64,000 nt of DNA from contig QXCR01000004.1 of NCBI GenBank assembly GCA_004380135.1, positions 186,001 to 250,000 on the forward strand, read 5' to 3'. Positions 1-9,836 of the stretch are shown in pieces. The notes beneath the pieces are model-generated. The model had not been told where the DNA came from. It made no database searches and was given only the letters and a program-made list of their open reading frames with translations. Numbering within the stretch: position 1 is the first letter of the stretch; each line of letters opens with the position of its first letter. A program made the position numbers and the translations under genes. The DNA is from Stemphylium vesicarium (Eukaryota; Ascomycota; Dothideomycetes; Pleosporales; Pleosporaceae).

Positions 1-1717
1 GAGTCCTGGGCACACTTGAGCAGACTCTGGACGTCCATCCTGATCAGTACGTCAATCTTCGTAGCCTTACCCAGTGCAGCACCGAAAGACTCGTCCATGG
101 TACTGCAGCCATAGATGTAGCGTGCACGCGCCATTTCTGTGAGAGGAGATATCGACGGAAATTCGAATGGTATTGCCGACAATGCGAATTGGTGAGTGAT
201 TGTGTTCGCAGTGCCCGACTCGAGTGAGAACCGGTAGTAGTACAACCGACACTGCTCCTCATCGTCGTATGAGATGGGTATGTTAGAGGACATGGTCGAG
301 GGACCTGGCTGGTCGTAACGGCCAGTTGACTGTCGCCCTAACAAGGGCGAGCTCTCATTTAGGGATGACTTCTCCGGGTCTTCGTCATCTTCACCGTCTG
401 TGTACTTTGCGAAGAAAGACATGGGTTTGCTGACGGATTTCTCTTTGTGATTTGGATGTGGCGGAGGCTCGATGTTACCGGCACTGAATACCAGAGATGC
501 TGAAGTCAGACGACAAGCGAGCATGTTGACAGCCGTCACTTCGTTGTTGCTGTCGTACTCGTCCCAGGTGTTGGCTGTGTGGAGAATGCAACATCCGTCT
601 GTCTCAAACCATCGCACCAGCTCGGGATGTCGACGAGGGAACACACCAAACCTGGCCGGCTTCTCAGGCTCGTAGAACACCACGGGCTTGTTCTTGGCCA
701 GATTCAGAGGAGTAAGGGAGAGTGGCACGTCAAGAATAACGGTATGGTGTCTTGCAACACCAAAATCATGCATGAGCCGACCACCGGAGCACCCCGGTAC
801 TGCAGCATTAACGATAGCCTTCGAGTCAGGCCCAGGTTGCGTTGTAGACGAGCCCTCTGCCGGAAGCAAAGAGTAGTGCACGTAAGGTGGCACAAAGTTG
901 CAGTGGAAGAGCACGAGCTCATCGGTCACTTTATCGACTTTTGGGTGACCTGTAGTCCACTCACCCATCCAGCTGAGCAAGCCTTTCCCGCCAAACGTAT
1001 CGTGTTTTTCGTCTTGGTTGTGACTGTCGTCTTGTGGGGCAGGTTCACCCTCGGCATTGTTCCCATTGAACCAGCCTACGGTTTCTAGGCCTGGGAGTGT
1101 GATGCGCATTGGCGGTCCGCTCTCGCAGGTCGCCAGTGCACGACCGTCATGGTACAGTATGGCCGTGTTTGCAACGCTGATTCGCTTGATTGCGTTGGCA
1201 GAGCCGGAGATGTGGGTCCATAGCACAATAAGCACGGTGCGGAGTATGCGCCAGAGGATGAGCAATAGGCTGGATGCGGGGTTCACGAGGGTCGCGATGC
1301 TCGGCAGGATAGGCGTGCGGAGTTTTGGGTTTTGGACCGCGGTAAGGTAGACGTCAGTGAGAATGAACTGGTTGACAAAATTCACAATGGGCTTCGATGG
1401 ATCGGAGGACGAACGACTGAACCACACGCCCGAAAGCATGCCATCGCCGTCGAACCAATGCGCTTCGCGTCCCAGGTCGGAATTGGTCACGGGGTTTCCG
1501 CCGTTACGGACATACATTCCGCCAAGCAGCTCTTCCGGGATGCGGCCGGTCCATGGGACAGGCGTGGGAGGCCATGACGTGGTAACGGGCGCGAAGTTAC
1601 CGGAGAGGTAGCTGTTGGACGGTTAGATTGAGCCAGAAGGGGGATGCGCTTTGAAGTGCAGACATACGGGTGTCGTGATGTGAGCTTGTTGTTCTTGTTT
1701 TGTCCAGACTTGGACAT
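1..1717 (-). CDS. carX: Carotenoid cleavage oxygenase, CarX-like (3' end cut by window edge)
   Basis: Iron-dependent carotenoid oxygenase, the RPE65/CarX family that splits carotenoids (CarX makes retinal in Fusarium). Exon 1 is 1668-1717 (50 nt), intron 1612-1667 has a GTATGT donor and CAG acceptor, and exon 2 runs 1-1611 and off the edge. The join restores HPYLSGNFAPV, the family's N-terminal signature. Iron-ligand histidines visible are H239 (TGHPKVD), H298 (MHDFG) and H361 (LHTANTWDEYD); the fourth lies beyond the window. A hydrophobic stretch near residues 117-137 resembles the membrane-associating insert of CarX-type proteins. About 553 residues are present. It is transcribed divergently from the carRA gene, the same arrangement as in Fusarium car clusters, which supports CarX rather than a stilbene-cleaving CAO-1 homologue. 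Family assignment is sure; the exact substrate is inference. Confidence 0.9.
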
Positions 1718-2222
1718 GGCGACGGTGCTATCTTGGCGTCATTGGACGGCGGATGGTTGAGGTGTTGGAGCGGAGTAGCTAGGTCCTTGTATACAACAAG
1801 CGCGACCTTCACATGTCGCCCCACGTAACGCCGCGGAAGAGGAGAAGATGCCTGGCTCGGCATCGGGTGGGAAGTGGGTGGTGAGTGGGTGGCATGATGC
1901 AAGTGCCCGCGATCGCCGGTTTCACGGTACATGTGCTGGGAAACCTGGCTACAAGAAGGCTGTTGAAGATGGCGGCGGGTCAATCGTGATGTCACTGCGA
2001 AGCTTGAGCGGCACACTAGCCGTCTTGGGCCACGCGCTTCCTTCACAGCCGGTTGACTGCGCCGTCGCATTGAATCCGCAAAGATTTCTCGCCATGGCCT
2101 TTCCGCAGTGTCCTGTGTCTGTCGTACGTGTGCCGCGGTTTAGTCTGTCCCCTGCGCTGGGTCCATGAGTGACGCCAATTGTACATCTCCCCGGCCATCT
2201 CCTTCTGCTCCACGGTTTCATC
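1718..2222. promoter_or_regulatory. Shared divergent promoter of carX-like and carRA genes
   Basis: These 505 bases separate the start codons of two divergent carotenoid genes, so both promoters must lie here or overlap the 5' ends. A palindromic CGATCG sits at 1910-1915; GATC-containing elements are part of White-Collar light-response sites in other fungi, but one such hexamer is weak evidence. No TATA box is obvious. Light co-regulation is inferred from the family, not shown by the sequence. Confidence 0.55.
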
Positions 2223-4138
2223 ATGGGTTTTGACTACGCGCTTGTGTATGTGACGCGCCCACGTACTGTGGTACCCCAACAACAACATGGCTGACAGTGA
2301 CGCATAGCCATCTCAAGTACACGATACCGCCCGCTGTGCTGCTCACATGGCTTTACCGCCCGTTCTTCACCAAGCTTGACGCGTATAAGGTCATATATCT
2401 GGTATTGGTGTGTACGCCCGCCCTCCATGGCCCGGTGCCATTCGGATGCTAACAGCCCAGGTCGCCGTTACCTCTACTATACCATGGGACTCGTACCTCA
2501 TCCGCGTCGGCATCTGGAGCTATCCCAGTCACGTTATCATTGGCCCGAAGCTGTATGACATTCCTCTCGAGGAGGTCTTTTTCTTCGTCGTGCAGACATA
2601 CAACACCTCGTTGCTCTATCTGCTCCTCAGCAGACCCACCTTCCAGCCTGTCTACCTTAGGATTGAGTCCGGCGCATCCCGCAATACATGGCGGTACACC
2701 AAGCTTGCTGGTCAAGTCTTTCTGCTGGGCGTGATTGCGTGGGGATGGCGGTGTATCAAGGATGACAGCATGGGCACATATACTGGTCTTATCTTGATCT
2801 GGGCCGGTCCTTTCCTGCTGCTGCTATGGTAAGACATGCAATCGAAGCGCTCTTACCTCACTACTAATCAGGAGCAGGAGTCTTGCATACCAGTTTATCC
2901 TTACGCTTCCTCTTACCAATACCGCGCTACCCGTCCTCCTCCCAACCCTCTATCTATGGATCGTCGACACGCTGGCCTTGCGCAGAGGCACCTGGGTAAT
3001 AAACACGGGTACGAAATATGGTGTGCACGTCTGGGAAGGCTTGGAAATAGAGGAGGCTCTGTTCTTCTTTGTCACCAATGCGCTGATAGTATGTGGTCAA
3101 TTGGCGTTTGACAATGCTCTAGCCATACTGTACACTTTCCCGCACCTGTTCATGGACCCGTCACTACTACCATCGCCGGTTCTCCTGATGCGCGCGCTTC
3201 TTACCCCCACTTCAAAGTACGACGCCGCCCGACTCAAGGGTCTTGATGAGGCCGTGCATCGTCTGAAGCGCAAGAGCCGTAGCTTCTACCTTGCATCTGC
3301 AACCTTTCCTGGACCCTTGCGGGCGGATCTGCTCCTGCTCTACTCCTTCTGCCGCGTCGCTGATGACTTGGTGGACAACGCTTCTGATGCCAATGAAGCC
3401 AAAGCTTGGATAGCGAAACTGCGCAAGTTTTTGAACAACGTGTACAGCGAGAAAGTAGGACAGCCTAAAGTGCATGCCCAGATCTGCGAAGACTTCCCAC
3501 TTGGTACACAGTCGGCCTTCCTTCAGCTTCCCGCCACCAAATTGTCGCTGCGACCGCTGGAAGACCTTATTCATGGGTTCGAAATGGACCTCGCTTTCGA
3601 CACAGCGCCGCTGATCAAGACATCGGAAGACCTAAGGGTGTACTCGGAAAGGGTGGCAGGTACCGTAGCTCAGATGTGCATCGAGCTTATCTTCTACTGG
3701 TATCCGAGCACGCTTTCCAATGAGGAACAACGAAAAATTGTTGCTGCCGGCAACAACATGGGTGTCGCCTTACAATACGTCAACATCTCGCGAGACATAG
3801 AAGTAGACGCCAAGATTGGTCGTGTATATCTTCCCCTTGAGTGGCTTTCAGAAGCAGGGCTGAGCTACGATGATGTCTTGAAGAAGCCAAATCAGGCGCG
3901 CATCGAAGCATTACGCAAGCGGCTGCTGAATGACGCCTTTGCACTCTACGAGACAACCAAGGATGCTATCGAGCGTTTGCCGGTTGAAGCTAGAGGCCCT
4001 ATTAGGGTTGCGGTTGAGAGTTACATGGAAATCGGAAGGGTCTTGAAACAAGACAACTTCAAGGTAAAGGCCGGGCGTGCTACTGTGCCCAAGTTAAGGA
4101 GGATCATGGTCGCTTGGACAACGCTTAATCGCAAATAA
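2223..4138 (+). CDS. carRA: Bifunctional lycopene cyclase / phytoene synthase
   Basis: Fungal fused enzyme (AL-2/CarRA/CarRP) that condenses two geranylgeranyl diphosphates to phytoene and cyclises carotene ends. Exons: 2223-2245, 2308-2407, 2461-2828, 2878-4138; all introns are 49-62 nt and keep frame, giving 583 aa, the usual size. The N-terminal half (to about residue 240) is the membrane lycopene cyclase, with IPWDSYLIR and paired repeats around FFFVVQTYNTSLLYL and FFFVTNAL. The C-terminal half is phytoene synthase, with RSFYLAS, the first Asp motif DDLVD at 326-330 and the second NISRDIEVDA starting at 466. The short first exon (MGFDYALV) was chosen because it joins to HLKYTIPP as in homologues. 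It is divergent from the oxygenase; the desaturase (carB) and opsin (carO) usually clustered with it are not on the right side, where GPI2 follows. Confidence 0.95.
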
Positions 4139-4304
4139 TACAATTCGTTAAAGGCGCTGGGCCTCCGGTGTTAAACTCGGAGATAACAGCGCCTCCTTTG
4201 TCCTAGCGTCGTGTCGCGTACTCTCACACCTTACCTGCTCAAGTGCTCTCTCTTCCACGTACATCCGCGTTAACAACCTCGGAAAGTTCCGTGAACTCGC
4301 CAGG

Positions 4305-5459
4305 ATGAATGCGAATCGGCTACTTGCTCCGACTGGTGCATCCTTCACGGCTCCTGTAAGGAAGCGAAGCGGTGGGTCGCGGCTCTCAAATCGCCAAACA
4401 AGAAGCAACTACAAGAAGCTTCTGTGGTTCAAGCAACCATGTGAGTAGTTCGGCAATCCACTTTAGCTCTTTTCTCACGTGCGTAGTTCCCGACAACTAC
4501 ACAGATGAAACTACCTTCCTTGATCACCTACAGCGAAACCCGCGGCTGCAGCCCTATGAGTTCTGGTCGCTCATGGCCGATGCAACCGTCATCGTACAGC
4601 ACCTTGCGTCTGTTATCATCTTCTGCTGCTGCTTTGTAGCCATCATTCATGGTAGAGTCTCGCCTGTTGCAGTAGTCGGATGGGCCAGTCTATGCACGGT
4701 TCTGGCATGGTTTTTGTGGGATCACTGGATGGGCCAGGAGTTCAAGACCAATGCTAGCGTGCCTTTGGCGACTCCGTCGGCGACAAGCGAAGCTGTTCCG
4801 GAAGCCTCATCTACCCTTTCGCCACGGGCAAAGCAACGTCTCGCGACTGCTAAATCTGCGGTGCTCATTTACGCGGCTCTACTTGGGCTTAGTCCGATTC
4901 TCAAGTCGCTCACACAGTCTACAACAAGTGATTCAATATGGGCACTAAGCACGTGGCTACTCATGATGAATGTGGCATTCTTTGACTATAGTGCAGGCGC
5001 AGATGCCCAGTATGATCAATGTACCTTGTATATTCTGCCAGCAGCTGACTTGGATCTACTAGACTACCGGCTTCGATATCCACAAATTCGGCGATGATGG
5101 CATCCGCCGTTCTTGCCTCACGCCTGCCATCCACCACGCATGTCTTCTCATTGACCCTTTTCTCCATTGAGATATATGGTCTGTTCCCAATCTTTCGTCG
5201 CCAACTGCGTGCTCGGTCTCCATGGGGCCATCTCGCCCTGACCGTCACTTTGGTGACATGCGCATGGGGTGGTCTTTTCGTCACTCTCACCGGGAACGGC
5301 CGCGGTACATTCATGGCAGGTGCAATCTTAGGGGGGATCCTCACAATCCTGAGCATGGGGATCTGCAGCTGGTGGTTGATCGGGTTGCAAAAGTATAAGA
5401 ATGAGATTCATGGCCCTTGGGACCCCGCTAGGCCCATTATCCGACGACATTGGGATTGA
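4305..5459 (+). CDS. GPI2: GPI-GlcNAc transferase subunit GPI2/PIG-C
   Basis: Subunit of the ER complex that transfers GlcNAc to phosphatidylinositol, the first step of GPI-anchor synthesis. Exons are 4305-4440, 4487-5009 and 5063-5459; introns of 46 and 53 nt join in frame to a 351-aa protein. Recognition rests on the PIG-C pattern: PDNYTDETTFLDHLQRNP near residues 47-64, a multi-span membrane region starting with VIVQHLASVIIF, and the conserved LASRLPSTTHVFSL block after the second intron, ending with a hydrophobic Gly-rich pair of helices. A Ser/Thr/Pro-rich hydrophilic loop lies between the second and third helices. The start at 4305 is the first ATG in the N-terminal basic exon. The last 23 coding bases overlap the 3' end of the convergent gene at 5437-6354. 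Confidence 0.92.
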
Positions 5460-6354
5460 GCGACATATCCAACTGTGCTTTGCCATCAAATTGGCATTGC
5501 TCGTAAGTAGAGAAAGTGCAGAAGCCGTCCAGGGGCCAAGCGCCAGACCCTGCCCATGCAGCACCGGAGATCCCCCCCGCATGACACGTCGATACCACTT
5601 CTAAGTGGAACTTTCTGTCTTTTCGCAGCCACTTGATCATCTTGTCCTCGCCATGTTTAGCAGCTACGCAGTTGCTCATCCGAGAGAGCAGGTCATTCGA
5701 CCCGACATTATCTCCTCCTACAAAGTGGACTGGCGACCACGGTGCTGTTTGAGCCATTGTTTTACCCCTGCTTGTTCCAGTTACAACAACGCTCTCAACG
5801 TCTGCAAATCCCTTCAAGATGTCTCGGAGGACGTTCCAAAGCTCGCATCGGTACATGGCGACGACCGGCCATGCTTCAAGATTGATTCGAATGCACTTCA
5901 ATCCGCCCGTTTCCGTACGTAAGGAAGTCTTCGCTTCATCCTTTGTCCAGGCCAGGTACTGCAACCATTCGCGCGTAAGTTGGGGGCGATCGGAGTTCAG
6001 TTGTCGCAAATCCACCTCCACGTCTTGAATGCACGTTCTGTAGTCGAGTGGCAATGCTTGAAAAAAGGTTCGCATCGTCTCCAGGCTTGAGAATCTGAAG
6101 GTGTTCTGTGCGAAGAGTGGTCGACGGTCTACCTCGTGGTACATCCTACGACATGCTTGGAGCAGAGAGACTCTGGACGCTACACCGCCGACGGGTTCAC
6201 TTCGTCCACCCTTGCTCTTGCAATCAATCTGTGGATCGGTAATTGGAGTGTCGGCGACAAAGCAAAGGCCGAAAATGATGTGTTTGATTTCTGGTGGAAG
6301 TTGGAGGAGTGGTGACTGGGTTTGAAGATTCTCTGGGGGCGCGATAGTAGCCAT
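5437..6354 (-). CDS. Uncharacterised LPPEI-motif (F-box/DUF7730-like) protein
   Basis: Single-exon reading frame of 305 aa. I do not recognise a named function. Residues about 17-30 (LLQLPPEIKHIIFGLCF) match the start of a large ascomycete family, often annotated DUF7730 or F-box-like, in which a short N-terminal LPPEIR..IY helix is followed by a block containing LLQACRRMYHEVDRRPLFAQN, also seen here (QACRRMYHE). Such proteins are expanded in Pleosporales and mostly unstudied. The frame stops at 5437-5439 inside the coding end of GPI2 on the other strand. The last 60 residues, rich in Gly/Ala and Cys, look less family-like, so a 3' intron is possible. Confidence 0.65.
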   Translation of the reverse strand: MATIAPPENLQTQSPLLQLPPEIKHIIFGLCFVADTPITDPQIDCKSKGGRSEPVGGVASRVSLLQACRRMYHEVDRRPLFAQNTFRFSSLETMRTFFQALPLDYRTCIQDVEVDLRQLNSDRPQLTREWLQYLAWTKDEAKTSLRTETGGLKCIRINLEAWPVVAMYRCELWNVLRDILKGFADVESVVVTGTSRGKTMAQTAPWSPVHFVGGDNVGSNDLLSRMSNCVAAKHGEDKMIKWLRKDRKFHLEVVSTCHAGGISGAAWAGSGAWPLDGFCTFSTYEQCQFDGKAQLDMSLNPNVVG

Positions 6355-7168
6355 GATGTATGCAGTCGCAGGATGTAAAAATGGATGCCATGTCTGACGA
6401 CGGCATCGTCTTGGTTTTAACTGCGCCGTGGCATGTGCTGATAGTCACCGCCTGTAAGCTACAGTCATTCTCCGATAACCATTCAGCGTGGCGTTTCGCC
6501 GGAACGTTCTTCTTTCAGCCGCATCAGTAAAAAGACACTAATCGGTGCCGTAGTGCAGCCACCAGTTACCATTGAGGCCTATAGAATGTGTAGGGAACAT
6601 GGGCGAATTTGCAACGAGTCACGACAAACAGAGTAGCTGAAGCGGTGAGTTGAGACCCACGTCTTCGCCGATGACGATGGTGATATCGGCATGTTTCGGA
6701 GCGGCTCAACATGAGTTTTTTTTTCTCTTGATTTTCGTACAAGTTTTTCCCTCCGCCTAACGCTAGGACACGCGATAAGGGTGTTTGGAGGAAGACAACG
6801 GGTTCCCTGCTGGTTGCGGCGAATAGTTCCCCGCACCCGCCATATCTTACTCCACGGCTCCCGCTTGAGCTCCAGATATCTGACACTGCATCATCATGTT
6901 GTGGAGTGGCTCCACGATGCACTCGGTCCCTCGTTGAGTTTCCAGTTGCAGACTGATGTGTGTACCAAGGTCAGCTTGGCCCCCAATCCGACTATGCAAG
7001 CGCCAGGCTCAATGGGGGCAGCTTCGGTATGGCAGCTTCCCGCCATCGCATTTTTGAACATAACGTGCATTGGACTGTAGCACTCCGCGCGCCCGACTCT
7101 CGACCACACATGAATTGAATCTTCCTCGCCATTAGCTACGAATCAACACGAAGCAATAGAAAGCCACA
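6355..7168. other. Intergenic region between LPPEI-motif gene and annexin
   Basis: About 0.8 kb lying between two divergent starts, so it should contain both promoters. It has T-rich tracts around 6716-6750 and no reading frame with a recognisable protein. I see no RNA gene or repeat in it. Confidence 0.5.
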
Positions 7169-9580
7169 ATGTCTTTGCGACCGGACAAAGGCTCGAGGCG
7201 CTCGCGGTCCAAATCGCCGGGGCGCGATCGAGAGCGCGACCGCTCACGTAGCCGCAGCCATGTGCGAGAGCCTCAGCCGTATGGTGCAGCTGACGGAGCC
7301 TCGACCCCGCAGTACGAGATCAGGCAGCCAGGTCAGCAATATGCGACGTGAGTATAGCGAGATTTGGCATTCGGAGACGTCTCCAACATACATCGCGCAA
7401 GACGAACTGAGACATGGCGGCTAGACCAGCGAGTGAACCCATCACTATGGGGAACTACAGTGACCTCCCTCACAACCAGCGGCCTGGCTATCAGCCCCAC
7501 GCTGCCTCGTTTGCGCACCCCGCGACCACAGCGCCCCCTGCCGCGAACATCGCATACGCCCAGGCAAACAACGTCCAGTATGCGCCGACGGCGAACAACT
7601 TCTCCTACACGGCAGCCCCAGCTTCCAACAATGCGCATGCAAGGACGCAGAGCGGCACATCGCGAGATGGCGCGTTCCAGTATGCGAATCCTCCAGCTAA
7701 CATCACCTACACGGCGAAGCCAGTAGCAGGCTCCAGCAGCCAGCCGCCCCATGTGCGACACAACTCGCAGCCCTCGTACCCTTCGCCGACGCAGCCGCAG
7801 TATACAGCCGTATCGCAGGCTCCTCCCTCTCCCAAGTATGCGACCACGACACAGGCTCCTCAGTCGCAGCATCAGTACGCGCCCATGCCGCCAGCTCCAG
7901 CTCCACCATCAGCTACTCAGCAGTCTTTCCCACCTCCCCCGATGGGAGCCCACTCCTCACCGCGTCCTGAGCACCAACGCGCATCCTCGTACTCTGGGCC
8001 CATGAGCACACATGATGGTCGGAACGTGGTTGAGATGCGCCCACAGGGCCATTTGGGTGGCCCGGATAGACCTGAGGGATTGCGCATGGACAGGCTGTCT
8101 GTGAGCGGCAACAGGCCTGACTTGCAGATAATCTCACCTAGCGGCATGCCTGGAGGGTATCCGGGGGGAATACTGCCGCCACCGAGTCCTATGCTCGAGG
8201 CCTACCACGGCACTTGGCAGTCACTCAGTCCCATGCCACAGATTATCCGGCCGGACGACGATATCGATCACCTGCAACCACTCGATAACCTCGAATCCCG
8301 AGCTTCTAGTCGCAGTAGACATAGCAGTCGTCGTCGCGCCCATTCGTCCGCCTCGCGCCGATCTCCCAGTCCGCCGAAACATGGCAAACCCGATAAACTA
8401 GCTCTTGCCGCATACCTTGGTGGTCGCAGTGGCCGCCAGAAGGAGAAGGAAAGGGAAAAGGAGAAGGAAAAAGAGAAAGAGAAGCGCAGGGTTAGGATAT
8501 ACGATGCGACCGATGATGCGCTTGCCCTGACCGAAGCTCTGGCTGCGCGGACGCCTGACGTGGATACCATTGTCGACATCCTCCCCATCCTTTCGCACGA
8601 TCAGATGCTCGAGCTGAGAGCAGAGTACAAGCGCCACTGCAAGGTCCAAGGCAGGGGTATCAACATTGCCAAACACATCAAATTGAAGACCAATGGCAAT
8701 TTTGGAAAAGTTGCCTACGTCACAGCCCTCGGAAAGTACGAAAGCGAGGGCTACTGGGCCAACTACTGGTACCAATCCAACTCTGCGCGGCGCGAACTCC
8801 TCATCGAAGCGCTCATGGGTCGCCAAAACCACGAAATCCGCGAAATCAAGGATACCTTCAAGGACAAGCGGTACAGCGATGACCTCACCCGCTGCATGGA
8901 CAAGGAGCTCAAGGCAGACAAGTTCCGCAAAGCAGTCTTGATGGCACTGGAAGCCGAACGGCAAGAGGAAAGCGATGTATGGCCAGTCGAGTACCGCAAC
9001 CGCGACGTCGATACACTGTACAAGGCCATCCGGCTCAGAGAAGGAGGCGAAAGCACCATGTTGAGTGTAGTCGTGATGAGAAGCGACGCGCACTTGCGCG
9101 AAGTGCTCCGAACCTACGAGAAGAAGTACCAAGGAAACTTTGCCCGAGACGCACTGGCGAAGAGCAACAATCTCGTCGGCGAAGTCATCGCGCACATTCT
9201 AAACGGCGTCAGTAAGTTCATTTATCCTTTCTCCCCAGCAATAACATGTCAACTTACACTTTTTTTTTCTAGTCAACCGCCCCGCACGAGACGCCATGCT
9301 CCTCCACCACGCCCTCACAGACCTCATGGAACCCGTCATGGAAGCGCGCTCAGGCCGCCTCTCCGCCCGCGAAGCCACGTCCAACAAGCACGACCGTCAG
9401 CAACGAGTTGAATTGCTCATCTCGCGCCTTGTGCGCTTACATTGGGATCGCCTCCATTTTGCGCGTGTGTTGCGCGAGTATGGTGAGAAGTACAGGAGGG
9501 AGGTCGAGGAGGATATTGAAGAGGCGACAAGGAGTGACTTTAGGTTGTTTTGTTTGGCGCTTGTTCAGAGTGCAAGGTAG
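7169..9580 (+). CDS. Annexin with long disordered N-terminal extension
   Basis: Calcium/phospholipid-binding annexin-fold protein, 757 aa. Exons: 7169-7347, 7425-9211, 9273-9580; both introns keep frame (GTGAGT and GTAAGT donors, TAG acceptors). Layout: an Arg/Ser-rich start (SRSKSPGRDRERDRSRSRS, residues about 11-29); a roughly 300-residue Pro/Gln/Tyr/Ala-rich low-complexity part; an Arg/Ser patch; a Lys/Glu run at about 395-415 (KEKEREKEKEKEKEK); then the annexin core from about 418 to the end, including LRAEYKRHCKVQGRG, ILPILSHDQMLELR, IREIKDTFKDKRYSDDL, LREVLRTYEKKYQGN and LREYGEKYRREVEEDI. These are the helix D/E repeats of annexins (family XIV-like in ascomycetes). Canonical GxGT Ca2+ loops are poorly visible, so calcium dependence is uncertain. 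Membrane trafficking or repair is the likely setting by family. Confidence 0.85.
8438..8487 (+). repeat. Lys/Glu-coding low-complexity run (GAGAAGGAAAAG-type)
   Basis: Purine-only imperfect hexamer repeat of AAG/GAG/GAA codons inside the annexin gene. It encodes the charged linker between the disordered N-terminus and the annexin core. The opposite strand is correspondingly rich in Phe/Ser codons, which creates a spurious antisense reading frame. Confidence 0.8.
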
Positions 9581-9836
9581 GCGTTGTGGATGAGGGGATG
9601 GAATGGAGGCTGTGAGGATGGTGTTCGGGAAGGGGGAAGTAGTCGTAAGTTTATTTGTGGGTCGCTTGGAGCTGGTGGGAAAGGGCTCTTGGAGTGCGTG
9701 AATAACGGTAAAAAGAATACCTTAATGTCAATATCAATGAATGTCTCTTCTTTGAACAGTGTATTTCTCGTGCTTGGAATGCACATCTCTCCCGACATCT
9801 ACCTGTCAAAATCATCAGAGATACTTCTCAAGTCCC

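Noticed and set aside
8398..9195. Minus-strand frame of 265 codons opposite the annexin core
   Set aside because: Antisense shadow: the sense strand encodes clear annexin repeats, and the shadow begins with the reverse of the Lys/Glu run (a Phe/Leu string).
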